Source: Acidimicrobiales bacterium (GTDB lineage: Bacteria; Actinomycetota; Acidimicrobiia; Acidimicrobiales; Aldehydirespiratoraceae). Taken from it: a DNA stretch of 64,000 bases. Location of the stretch: contig JAWKIR010000003.1 of NCBI GenBank assembly GCA_041394245.1, forward strand, positions 496,001 through 560,000, in the 5' to 3' direction. The translations under genes were made by a program, and so were the position numbers. Below are positions 50,005 through 57,855 of this stretch, one piece after another (position 1 is the stretch's first letter; the number at the start of each line of letters is the position of its first letter). The notes below the pieces were generated by a model. It worked only from the letters and a program-made list of their open reading frames with translations, had not been told where the DNA came from and searched no databases.

Positions 50005-50067
50005 CCTGCGGGATGTGGTCCGCAGCTTGCCTGCGGGATGTGGTCCGCAGCTTGCCTGCGGGATGTG
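50005..50067. repeat. 25-bp tandem repeat, 2.5 copies
   Basis: A 25-base unit beginning CCTGCGGGATGTGGTCCGCA occurs at 50005-50029 and 50030-50054, with a 13-base partial copy at 50055-50067. It adjoins interspersed repeat copy B, and nothing similar adjoins copy A. Slippage-prone, possibly part of the same element. The 241-base gap 49998-50238 holds only this array and repeat B. Confidence 0.85.
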
Positions 50068-50075
50068 AATGTCGA

Positions 50076-50163
50076 GAGGGGGCGGAGGCTGAACGAGTGC
50101 GCCAGCACCCTGGAAAAGCGCTGGTGGCGATGCGTTGGAGGGAGTGTTCAACCCCCACCCGTC
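50076..50163. repeat. Structured interspersed repeat, copy B
   Basis: Second copy of the repeat at 49561-49650. It differs by a two-base deletion (GGAAAAGCG against GGAAGGAAGCG) and a few substitutions, mostly at the outer edges; the core from GGAGGCTGAACGAGTGCG to GTTCAACCCCCACCCGT is kept. Confidence 0.8.
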
Positions 50164-50238
50164 TCTCATGTGCCCGGCAGGGGCGAATCTGCCGGACGCT
50201 TGTATCTTCGGCGCGCCCGGGGGGCTCCTTGAGCCGAT

Positions 50239-51060
50239 TCACCAGTTCGGTGGTCGTCGTTCGTTGAGGGCGGTGGCGCCCTCGCGGTAGTCGGGTTCGC
50301 GCATCATCTGTTCGAGGCGTCGCTGGGCGTCGCGTACGGAGGCGGCGGGATTGTCGTGGGTCGAGTCGTCGGCGAGTTGTCGTCGGGTCGCGATGAGTGA
50401 GTTGGGGCTCACCGTGGCGATCAGGTTCCGGGCGTAGTCGAGCGCGGCGGGCAGCACCTCGTCGCGGGGCAGCGCCTGGTTGGCGAGCCCGATCTCGGCG
50501 GCCTCGCGGCCGAGGACGATGCGCGACGTGAGCAGGATGTCGGTGGCGCGGCCGTGGCCGATCAGGCGCGGCAGGATCCACGACAGTCCGTACTCGGCGG
50601 GGAGTCCGAGCTTGCCGTGGGCGCTCGTGAGCTTGGCGTCGTCGGCGACGAAGCGGACGTCGCACCAGCAGGCGAGCGCGAGGCCGACGCCGGCGGCGGC
50701 GCCGTTGATCGCTGCGACGGTGACGGTGTCGAGGCCGAGGAAGTAGGCGAAGTCGGCGTCGTATTCCGGACGGATTCCGTAGCCGGGCATGGCCAGATCG
50801 TCGGGCGTGCCGGGGTCGTAGGACCCCCGTTCCGCGTGGGCGGCGAGCGCCTTGGCGTCGCCGCCGGGGCAGAATGTCGCGCCGGCCGGGTCGCCGGTGA
50901 TGACGATGACGCGCACATCGGGGTCGTTCTGGCCGACCTCGAGGAGGTGACGAACCTCGGTGTGCATCCGACCGGTCCACGCGTTGTGCGATGTGGGCCG
51001 GGACATCGTCAGCGTGGCGACACCGTCGGCAGTGTCCCATCGGGTTGTGGTGAGATCCAT
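50239..51060 (-). CDS. Enoyl-CoA hydratase/isomerase family protein
   Basis: A 273-residue crotonase-fold enzyme. The family signatures are ATLTMSRPTSHNAW, GATFCPGGDAKAL (first oxyanion loop), AINGAAAGVGLALACWCDVRF (second oxyanion loop), and LGLPAEYGLSWILPRLIG, where a glutamate stands in the usual second catalytic position. It could hydrate or isomerise an enoyl-CoA. The substrate is unknown. The ATG at 51060 opens the domain directly. It points toward repeat copy B and diverges from the pseudo-peptidase gene. Confidence 0.88.
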   Translation of the reverse strand: MDLTTTRWDTADGVATLTMSRPTSHNAWTGRMHTEVRHLLEVGQNDPDVRVIVITGDPAGATFCPGGDAKALAAHAERGSYDPGTPDDLAMPGYGIRPEYDADFAYFLGLDTVTVAAINGAAAGVGLALACWCDVRFVADDAKLTSAHGKLGLPAEYGLSWILPRLIGHGRATDILLTSRIVLGREAAEIGLANQALPRDEVLPAALDYARNLIATVSPNSLIATRRQLADDSTHDNPAASVRDAQRRLEQMMREPDYREGATALNERRPPNW

Positions 51061-51129
51061 GTCCGGACCCTAGACAGCGGGGAACCGGCGCGGTCGCCGG
51101 ATGGGCAACCCTCGGTAGTCTTGGTCGCC

Positions 51130-52890
51130 GTGCCGGTCAGACAGAAGCATCGAGTTCTCGCGGTGGTGCTGGCCGTGCTCGTGTCCGGGGTTTCGTGGGC
51201 ATCGCCGGCGTCGGGTCAGTCGGCGCCGGACCCGACTGCGGCGCCGGCGTTGACCGTGGCGTCGTCGGCGACGTATCGGGTCGATGTGGAGGCGCGACGG
51301 ATCGAGGTCGAGTTCGGCTACGAGTTCGAGAACCTCACTGCGGCGACGGCTTTTCCGGGGTTCTTCGAGTCGGTGCCGGTCGACGCGGTCGATGTCGTTG
51401 CTCGTGACGGTTCGGGTGAACTGGTCGCCGGTGCGACCGGGGACGCGGAGGGCTTCGCCACATGGCTCGTGGGCTTCCGCACCCCCCTCGAACCCGGTGA
51501 CTCGCTCACCATGAGGTTGACCTGGGCGATCGAGTCCGGTGCGTCGCTCCCCGGCCCGATCGTCGAGCCGGCCGCCGTCGCGTTCGACGTCTATGCGCCG
51601 GGCCCCGAGGGGGCTTCGTGGAGTGCGCCCGAGGTGGTCGTCCCCGAAGGGTTCGCCGCGGTCTCCTCGGCTGCACCGACGCAGCCCTACGAGATCGTTC
51701 GGGTCGAGTATCTCGATGCCGAGCGGTTCACCTCGACCGTGTCGGTGCTGCCTCCCGACATCACCATCTCGGACTGGCAGGACGACGGTGTGTGGGGTGC
51801 GGCCGTGTTGGATCGGGCCGAGGCGGCTCTCGGCTCGCTCGAGACCTGGTTCGGTCCGCGTACCCGCCCGTTCGAAGTGCGGCGGTCGTTTGCGTCCGAT
51901 GACCATCCCGACGTCTCCCCGAACGCCGTCGATCTCGCCCTCAACGACGCGGAGTCGATCGACCACCAGCTGGCGCATGTCTGGATGGCCGATGTGCCGG
52001 TCGACGAGGCATGGTTCGTCGAGGGGCTCGCGGCGGCGTTCGCCGGTGATCAGCCGAATCCGGCCGGGCCGGCCGACATCGTGCCGGTCGTCGTCGCCGA
52101 GATCGGCGCCGCCGGTGTGCGGACGATCCTCGACGACCTCCGGGCGAATGCCATCACCTATCCCGGGGTCGTGCCCGAGGAACAACCCCTTCCTCCCGAC
52201 TGGCGCACGCTGCTGGACCACTTCGAGCGGGTCGCCGGCGCCGGCGGCATCGATGAGCTCTTCCGATCCGCGGTGGTCGACCCGGCCGACGTCTCCCTGC
52301 TCGATCAACGCGCCGCGACCCGGGTGGACTACAACGCGCTGGTCTTTCGCGCCGGCGGGTGGACACTGCCCCCGTATCTCCGGTTGGCCATGGCCCGCTG
52401 GGATTTCGAGACCTTCCGCGCCGAACAGGGGCCGGTGAGCGATGTGATCGTTCGTCGTGACGGCCTCCTCGCGTGGGGAGAGTCGCTCGAACTCGCGCCG
52501 CGCGATGATGCGAAGGCGATCTTCGAGGCGGCGCAGGACGACATGTCCGAGGTCACGGCCCTGCTCGACGAACAGGAGCGGGCGTTGGAGGCCTACGACG
52601 AGGCCGAGCGTCTCGTCAACGGTGATCGGGGACTACTCGCCGCGATCGGCCTGCTCGGCAACGACGTCGAGGCGGATCTCGCGTCGTTGCGCGACGCGTG
52701 GGCCGAGGGCGACTACGCGAGGGTCGAGCGCGACGGTCACGAGTTGGCCGGCCTGGTCGAGGGCGCGGTTGGCGATGGCACGATTCGTCTGCTGGTCCCT
52801 GCGATCGGCCTGCTCGTCGTGTGGCAGGTGCTCCGGTTGTTGCGCCGCCGCTTCCTGTGGAGGAGCGGGCCGGCGGCGGGTCAGCCCTGA
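51130..52890 (+). CDS. Exported membrane-anchored protein with degenerate gluzincin (HQLAH) motif
   Basis: A 586-residue protein starting at GTG 51130 with a signal peptide (VLAVVLAVLVSGVSWASPASG) and a C-terminal transmembrane helix near residues 556-575 (LLVPAIGLLVVWQVLRLL). The middle has DHQLAHVWMADVPVDEAWFVEGLA (H279, Q280, H283, E298), a metallopeptidase MA/M1-like HExxH-x(n)-EGLA helix in which the catalytic glutamate is a glutamine. It has an N-terminal beta-sandwich-like domain as in M1-like proteins. It is probably an inactive relative acting outside the membrane. Its 3' end overlaps the convergent MaoC gene by ten bases. Confidence 0.7.
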   Translation: MPVRQKHRVLAVVLAVLVSGVSWASPASGQSAPDPTAAPALTVASSATYRVDVEARRIEVEFGYEFENLTAATAFPGFFESVPVDAVDVVARDGSGELVAGATGDAEGFATWLVGFRTPLEPGDSLTMRLTWAIESGASLPGPIVEPAAVAFDVYAPGPEGASWSAPEVVVPEGFAAVSSAAPTQPYEIVRVEYLDAERFTSTVSVLPPDITISDWQDDGVWGAAVLDRAEAALGSLETWFGPRTRPFEVRRSFASDDHPDVSPNAVDLALNDAESIDHQLAHVWMADVPVDEAWFVEGLAAAFAGDQPNPAGPADIVPVVVAEIGAAGVRTILDDLRANAITYPGVVPEEQPLPPDWRTLLDHFERVAGAGGIDELFRSAVVDPADVSLLDQRAATRVDYNALVFRAGGWTLPPYLRLAMARWDFETFRAEQGPVSDVIVRRDGLLAWGESLELAPRDDAKAIFEAAQDDMSEVTALLDEQERALEAYDEAERLVNGDRGLLAAIGLLGNDVEADLASLRDAWAEGDYARVERDGHELAGLVEGAVGDGTIRLLVPAIGLLVVWQVLRLLRRRFLWRSGPAAGQP

Positions 52891-53342
52891 TAGAGGATCT
52901 GCGAGGTGTAGACGAGCGAGGGCTTCTCGTTGCCCTTGACGTGGGTCGCGGATTCGAAGCTGAGCAGGGTGCCGGCCCGGTGGGCTTGCGCACCGATGAG
53001 GCGGGATCGGGCGTGGACCGTCGATCCGGCCGGAACCGGTGAGAGGAAGCGGGCGCCACCGCAGCCGAAGTTGACGGCGTTCTTGACACCCGAGAGTTCC
53101 ACGGGGACCGAGATGAGCATCGGCATCAGGCTCATCGTGAGGTAGCCGTGGGCGATCGGCCCGCCGAAGGGGCTCTCCTTGATGCAGCGCTCGACGTCGA
53201 CGTGGATCCACTGACGATCGCCGGTGAGTTCGGCGAAGTCGTTGATCATCTCCTGGGTGACGACGATCTCCTTGCCCCAGTCGCCGTAGTCCTCGCTGGC
53301 GTGGGCGTTGATGGCGTCGATGTCGTCGAAGGGGATGCTCAT
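52881..53342 (-). CDS. MaoC-like (R)-specific enoyl-CoA hydratase
   Basis: A 153-residue hot-dog-fold protein. The catalytic hydratase-2 pattern is seen as INDFAELTGDRQWIHVDVERC (Asp and His) followed by SPFGGPIAHGYLTMSLMP. It is the size of a single-domain MaoC enzyme such as PhaJ or the NodN-like group. It would hydrate trans-2-enoyl-CoA to the (R)-3-hydroxy form. GGAG precedes the ATG at 53342. It lies 17 bases after the hydroxyacid-dehydrogenase gene on the same strand. Confidence 0.88.
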   Translation of the reverse strand: MSIPFDDIDAINAHASEDYGDWGKEIVVTQEMINDFAELTGDRQWIHVDVERCIKESPFGGPIAHGYLTMSLMPMLISVPVELSGVKNAVNFGCGGARFLSPVPAGSTVHARSRLIGAQAHRAGTLLSFESATHVKGNEKPSLVYTSQILYQG

Positions 53343-53359
53343 TGGTGGTTCTCCTGCTC

Positions 53360-54367
53360 TCAAGCGATCCGGTCGATCATGTCACGAGTGATCCGGTTTC
53401 GTTGGGGTCGGCCCGCCACGAAACGCTCGACCTCGTCACACACCCAATCGCTCATCCGGGCGAGTTCGGTTCCCTGCGAACCGGCGAGGTGTGGGGTGTA
53501 GACGGCATTGGGCAGCGACCGCAGCGGATGGTCGTCGGGGAGGGGCTCGATCGGGTCGGTCACGTCGATGATGGCGAACAGCCGGCCGGATTCGAGCTCG
53601 GTGGTGAGTGCATCGAGATCGAGGCAGTGCCCGCGCGACGTGTTGATGACGGTGGCGCCGTCGGGCAGCGCGGCGAGGTGCTCGGCCGAGATGAGATTGT
53701 GGGTCGCCGGGAGCGCCGGGGCATGGATCGACAGCACGTCGGCCCGGCGGCACAGGGTGAGCAGGTCGTCGACCTTGGTCGCATCCAGCGCCTCGATCGT
53801 CGCATCGTCCACGAACGGGTCGTAGACCTCGGCCCGCAGGTGGGGGAAGGGCTGCAGCAGCTCCGCGACCCGTCGCCCGATCAGCGAGGCGGACACGATG
53901 CCGATGGTCTTGTCCCAGTTGCCGTGGGGTGCGGACCCCTCCGGCGGCGTCCACGCCGGCCGACCCGCCTGGGCGTCGATGGCAGGGAAGACCCGCTTGT
54001 TGGCGAGCAGGATCATGGCCAGGGTGTATTCGGCCACCGGCTCGGCGTTGGCCCCGGCGCCGGAGGTGACCACGAGGTCGCGGTCCCAGATCTCGTCGAT
54101 GGCGTACCACTTCACCGTCCCCGCCGCGTAGGCGAACATGCGGAGCTTCGGAGCCCGCGACAGCGTCGCGGCGTCGAACAGCGGGGTTCCCCAATGTCCG
54201 ACGATGATCTCGGCGTCGGCGAGGAGGGCATCGGCTCTCGGGTCGTCCCACGACGACAGCGGGGTGCGGTCGAGGATGCGGCCGGCGCGGTCGAGTCGAT
54301 CCAGGGTGGCCTCGTCGAACGGTCGGAGGCCGTCCATGTGGGCGATCACGATCGCGGGACGGTTCAT
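53360..54367 (-). CDS. D-isomer-specific 2-hydroxyacid dehydrogenase family protein
   Basis: A 335-residue NAD-dependent dehydrogenase. The coenzyme loop is somewhat altered (KTIGIVSASLIGRRVAELLQPF against GxGxxG), LSIHAPALPATHNLIS is typical, then ALPDGATVINTSRGHCLDLDAL, and TPHLAGSQG carries the catalytic His. The Arg in INTSRG and Glu/Asp in DVTDPIEPLP complete the relay. Substrate unknown; the altered glycine loop makes cofactor preference uncertain. It diverges from the enoyl-CoA isomerase-like gene at 54424. Confidence 0.85.
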   Translation of the reverse strand: MNRPAIVIAHMDGLRPFDEATLDRLDRAGRILDRTPLSSWDDPRADALLADAEIIVGHWGTPLFDAATLSRAPKLRMFAYAAGTVKWYAIDEIWDRDLVVTSGAGANAEPVAEYTLAMILLANKRVFPAIDAQAGRPAWTPPEGSAPHGNWDKTIGIVSASLIGRRVAELLQPFPHLRAEVYDPFVDDATIEALDATKVDDLLTLCRRADVLSIHAPALPATHNLISAEHLAALPDGATVINTSRGHCLDLDALTTELESGRLFAIIDVTDPIEPLPDDHPLRSLPNAVYTPHLAGSQGTELARMSDWVCDEVERFVAGRPQRNRITRDMIDRIA

Positions 54368-54423
54368 GGGGCTGGATCTTCGCCCTCGCTCGGCCGGTTC
54401 GCAACCGCGGGTATGGTCCGGCC

Positions 54424-55089
54424 ATGAGCGAACCCACTCTCACGCAGGACGGCGAACTCTTCGTCGTGAACTTCGGCGACGATCTCAACACCACCGACCA
54501 CGCCTGGGTCGCGGGCATGAACGCCGTCCTCGACGAGGTCGAGGCGGCCGGCGGCCCGAAGGTGCTCGTCACCACGGGGGCCGGCAAGCACTATTCGAAC
54601 GGACTCGACGTCGAATGGATGGCCGGCAAGGGATCCGACGAGATCGTCGCCTACGTGAACTCCGTCGAGAAGGTGCTCGGTCGGATCCTGACGTTCCCGG
54701 CGCCGACGGTGGCCGCGATCAACGGTCACGCCTTCGGAGCGGGGGCCTTCGCGCTGATCGCGCACGACCATGCCGTCATGCGTGACGATCGAGGATTCGT
54801 GTGCTGGCCGGAAGTCCACCTCGGCATGGGTTTCAGCCCGGGACTCCTCGCCATGATCCGCAACCTGCTCCCACCGGGGCTCGCCCGGGACACCATCGTC
54901 ACCGGCCGTCGCTACGGCGCTGCCGATGCCGTGGCCGCGGGCCTCGTCGACCGGGCGGTGCCGCTCGACGAGCTCCTGACGGCAGCCGCTGATCTCGGAC
55001 TGCCGCACGCGGCGACGGCCGAAGGATCGATCGCCCAGATCAAGAAGCAGCTGCACCGAGACGTGATGGCCGCGCTCGGTACCGGTTGA
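54424..55089 (+). CDS. Enoyl-CoA hydratase/isomerase (short, ECI-like)
   Basis: A 221-residue crotonase-fold protein, shorter than usual. It has GKHYSNGLDVEWM (oxyanion loop), AINGHAFGAGAFALIAHDHAVMRDD and CWPEVHLGMGFSPGLLAMI. This pattern resembles eukaryote-like delta3,delta2-enoyl-CoA isomerases. It probably shifts double bonds in beta-oxidation of unsaturated acyl-CoA. It is convergent with the acyl-CoA dehydrogenase with nine bases between stops, consistent with a shared catabolic locus. Confidence 0.85.
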   Translation: MSEPTLTQDGELFVVNFGDDLNTTDHAWVAGMNAVLDEVEAAGGPKVLVTTGAGKHYSNGLDVEWMAGKGSDEIVAYVNSVEKVLGRILTFPAPTVAAINGHAFGAGAFALIAHDHAVMRDDRGFVCWPEVHLGMGFSPGLLAMIRNLLPPGLARDTIVTGRRYGAADAVAAGLVDRAVPLDELLTAAADLGLPHAATAEGSIAQIKKQLHRDVMAALGTG

Positions 55090-55098
55090 GCACGGCGG

Positions 55099-56304
55099 CT
55101 AGTTCTTGGGAACCTTGCTCCAGGCGATTTCCTTGTCGACACGGGGTTCGCCGGGCAGGCCGAGCATCTGCTCGCCCATGATGTTGCGCAGCACCTCGGA
55201 GGTGCCGCCCTCGATCGAGTTGGCCCGGGCCCGGAGGAACGCGTAGCCGAGGCCGTTCGACGCGCCGTCGAGATCGACGACACCGGGACGACGGAACGTG
55301 TAGTCGAAGCCGACCTGACCCTCCATGCCCTGCAGCGTGAGCGCCCAGCTGTAGATGTCCTTGTTGAGCTCGGCGCCGGCGAGCTTGGCAACGGAACCCT
55401 CGGGTCCGGGCTGGCCCTTCTTCGCGGCCTGGATGGCCCGCATGTTGGTGAGTCGGAGCGTCTCGGCGCGGATCCACAGCTGCATGAGCTCGTCGCGCTG
55501 GGCCGGACCCTTGCGGTCGTCGGGGGTTCGCTCGTAGAGGTGGACCAGGTGGCCGATCGGGCCGCTGCCCATCTTCGGGGCACCACCGCCCCCACCGCCG
55601 CCGATCGCGGTGCGCTCGTTCATGAGGGTGGTCAGCGCGGCGCGCCACCCCTCGCCCCGTGCCCCGATCCGACAGTCGTCGGGCACGCGCACATCGGTCA
55701 TGTAGACCTCGTTGAACTCGGCCTCGCCGGTGATCTGGCGCAGCGGCCGCACCTCGACGCCTTCGGCGTGCATGTCGAGGGCGAAGTAGGTCATGCCCTT
55801 GTGCTTGGGCATGTCGGGGTCGGTGCGGGTGACGAGCATGCCCCAGTCGGCGATGTGGGCGAGCGTGTTCCACACCTTCTGACCGTTGATGATCCATTCG
55901 TCGCCGTCCTCGACGGCCTTGGTGCCGAGACCGGCGAAGTCGGAGCCGGCTCCGGGCTCGGAGAACAGCTGGCACCACTTCTCCTCACCGGTGAACATCG
56001 GGCGCAGGAAGCGGTCGTGTTGCTCGTCGCTGCCGTGGGTGAGGATCGTGGGGCCGGCGAGGGCGATGAAGAACTGCGACGGGTCCATCGGCTTGCCGCC
56101 GGCTTCGCCCAGACGGCGGTTGACATCACGCTGGAGCTGGGGTCGCACGCTCAGACCGCCCTTGCCCACCGGGTAGTGCACCCAGGCGAGGCCGGCGTCG
56201 TACTGATGACCGCGGAACTCCTCATAGGACTCGACCGTCGGGTCGTGCGCCGCGAGGAGGGCGTCGAGGGCGTCGTTGACCATCTGGAGTTCTGCGTCGC
56301 TCAT
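55099..56304 (-). CDS. Acyl-CoA dehydrogenase family protein
   Basis: A 401-residue FAD flavoprotein. Visible are FSEPGAGSDFAGLGTKAVEDGDEWIINGQKVWNT (substrate and FAD loop) and NSIEGGTSEVLRNIMGEQMLGLP near the end, in which the glutamate of IEGGT is the likely catalytic base. The size and pattern suit the FadE group that oxidises fatty or steroid-derived acyl-CoA in actinobacteria. The ATG at 56304 lies three bases from an operator-like inverted repeat that is also seen before the sulfatase gene, suggesting regulation or leaderless transcription. Confidence 0.93.
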   Translation of the reverse strand: MSDAELQMVNDALDALLAAHDPTVESYEEFRGHQYDAGLAWVHYPVGKGGLSVRPQLQRDVNRRLGEAGGKPMDPSQFFIALAGPTILTHGSDEQHDRFLRPMFTGEEKWCQLFSEPGAGSDFAGLGTKAVEDGDEWIINGQKVWNTLAHIADWGMLVTRTDPDMPKHKGMTYFALDMHAEGVEVRPLRQITGEAEFNEVYMTDVRVPDDCRIGARGEGWRAALTTLMNERTAIGGGGGGGAPKMGSGPIGHLVHLYERTPDDRKGPAQRDELMQLWIRAETLRLTNMRAIQAAKKGQPGPEGSVAKLAGAELNKDIYSWALTLQGMEGQVGFDYTFRRPGVVDLDGASNGLGYAFLRARANSIEGGTSEVLRNIMGEQMLGLPGEPRVDKEIAWSKVPKN

Positions 56305-56307
56305 AAG

Positions 56308-56324
56308 TGTCAGTCTGCCTGACA
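56308..56324. promoter_or_regulatory. Candidate operator O1 (TGTCAG-N5-CTGACA)
   Basis: TGTCAGTCTGCCTGACA is a perfect inverted repeat with six-base arms in the 58-base gap between the divergent acyl-CoA dehydrogenase and DsbA-like genes. Thirteen to fourteen of 17 positions match the site at 60152-60168 read on the minus strand. It is TetR-type in style. Confidence 0.6.
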
Positions 56325-56362
56325 GTTTCTCTCGGGGGCAACCTCCGACTACGGTCCGAGAG

Positions 56363-57037
56363 ATGCAGATCGCCTTTCACTTCGATGTGATGTGTCCGTG
56401 GGCGTATCAGACGTCCAAGTGGATCCGCACGGTGCGCGAGGCCCAGCCCGTCGACGACCCCCTCGAGATCGACTGGCGCTTCTTCTCCCTCGAGGAGATC
56501 AACCGCGAGGAGGGCAAGAAGCACCCGTGGGAGCGCGACTGGTCCTACGGATGGGGGATGCTGCGGGTCGCGGCGATGCTGCGCCGCACGTCGATGGACG
56601 ACTGCGACCGGTTCTACGAGGCCGCCGGTCGGGCGCTGCACGAGGACGGACGCAAGCCGCACCGTCCCGAGGTCGCCGAGGAGATCTGCGAGGAGATCGG
56701 TGTCGATCCCGCGGTGGTGCAGGCCGCGATCGCCGACGCCACCACCCATGACGACGTGAAGGCCGACCACGACGCGATCGTGAACTCCGGCGGTTTCGGC
56801 GTGCCGACGATCATCTTCCCCGGCGACCGGCAGGTCTACGGGCCCGTGGTCGCCCCGGCGCCGACCGGGCAGGCTGCGCTCGATCTGTGGGACCTCACCG
56901 TCGCCTATGCGAAGGTCCCACATCTCTACGAGCTGAAGACGCCCAAGACCGACGCCGACATGGTCCACATCGCCAACGTTTTCCAACCGTACTTCGAAGC
57001 CCGTGAATGGGAGAGCAGGGAGAAGCCCGCACGATGA
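56363..57037 (+). CDS. DsbA-like oxidoreductase (mycothiol-dependent nitroreductase-like)
   Basis: A 224-residue thioredoxin-fold protein with a DsbA-type helical insert. The active-site region reads FHFDVMCPWAYQTSKWI, with one cysteine (C10) and alanine in place of the second. FGVPTIIFPGD gives the cis-proline loop, and KVPHLYELKTPKTDADM ends the domain. The sequence resembles the Rv2466c family and FrnE/HCCA-isomerase relatives. The one-cysteine site suggests glutathione/mycothiol-isomerase-like chemistry rather than disulfide exchange. It overlaps the next gene as ATGA; that gene encodes a mycothiol-type isomerase, which fits. Confidence 0.75.
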   Translation: MQIAFHFDVMCPWAYQTSKWIRTVREAQPVDDPLEIDWRFFSLEEINREEGKKHPWERDWSYGWGMLRVAAMLRRTSMDDCDRFYEAAGRALHEDGRKPHRPEVAEEICEEIGVDPAVVQAAIADATTHDDVKADHDAIVNSGGFGVPTIIFPGDRQVYGPVVAPAPTGQAALDLWDLTVAYAKVPHLYELKTPKTDADMVHIANVFQPYFEAREWESREKPAR

Positions 57038-57837
57038 CCTACGAACTCACCGACTATGTCGCTGCCCATCGCCAGCTGTTCGCCCATTACGACGACCTCT
57101 GCGCCCGCCTGTCGGCCGACGAGATGGCCACCCGGTCGCTGTGCCCCGACTGGGACGTGCGCGCGGTGATCGCCCACACGATGGGGGTCGAGGTCGTGCT
57201 CACCGGATGGGCGCCCTCGGCCGAGGTGCCGCCGCCGTTCGAGAAGATGGGTGAGTTCGCCGAGGCCGTCGAGGGGCTCGACAACGCCGACTTCGCGGCT
57301 CGCGTCGGCGAGGTCACCGCCGCCCGGCTGGCCGAGCTCGAACAGCTCGATCCGGCCGTGCTCGACGAGCCGTCGTTCACTCCCGCCGGCATCGCGACCT
57401 ATCGACGGTTCCTCCAGGTCCGGGTGTTCGACCTGTGGGTGCACGCCCGCGACATCGCGATCCCGCTGGGGGAGTCCCTCGACGACACCGGCGACGCGGC
57501 GGAGATGACCCTGCAGGAGATCGACGACTCGATCGGCTACATCGTCGGCAAGAAGATCGGTCTCCCCGAGGGCATGTCCATCGTGTTCCGGATTCGTCCC
57601 CGCGGTGGTGAGCAGGGCGTGGATCGCGACATCGCCGTGAAGGTCGACGGTCGCGCCACCCGTGTGGCGTCGGTCGATGATCCCGACGTGGTCGTCACCA
57701 CCGATATCGGGACCTTCGTGATGCTGGCCGCCGGCCGGATCGACCCGCAGGCCCAGATCGACGCCGGCACGATCACCTGGTCCGGTGAGAGCGAATGGGG
57801 CGAACGCGCCGCCCGGAACCTGGCCTACACGGGCTGA
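57034..57837 (+). CDS. Maleylpyruvate-isomerase-like, mycothiol-dependent family protein
   Basis: A 267-residue protein. The N-terminal DinB-type four-helix bundle has LCPDWDVRAVIAHTMGVE and a metal-type histidine pair (HT in the first, VHARD in YRRFLQVRVFDLWVHARDI). The C-terminal ~100 residues look like an SCP2-type sterol-carrier-like domain. This arrangement is typical of actinobacterial mycothiol-dependent maleylpyruvate isomerase-like proteins. It starts inside the stop of the DsbA-like gene. The specific substrate is not known. Confidence 0.82.
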   Translation: MTYELTDYVAAHRQLFAHYDDLCARLSADEMATRSLCPDWDVRAVIAHTMGVEVVLTGWAPSAEVPPPFEKMGEFAEAVEGLDNADFAARVGEVTAARLAELEQLDPAVLDEPSFTPAGIATYRRFLQVRVFDLWVHARDIAIPLGESLDDTGDAAEMTLQEIDDSIGYIVGKKIGLPEGMSIVFRIRPRGGEQGVDRDIAVKVDGRATRVASVDDPDVVVTTDIGTFVMLAAGRIDPQAQIDAGTITWSGESEWGERAARNLAYTG

Positions 57838-57855
57838 CCGCCTCGCCCCGGTCGC

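Noticed and set aside
49561..50163. Open frames on the minus strand running through the hairpin repeats
   Set aside because: They arise from the repeat DNA itself, occur in several frames and have no start signals; the repeat is better described as a structured non-coding element.
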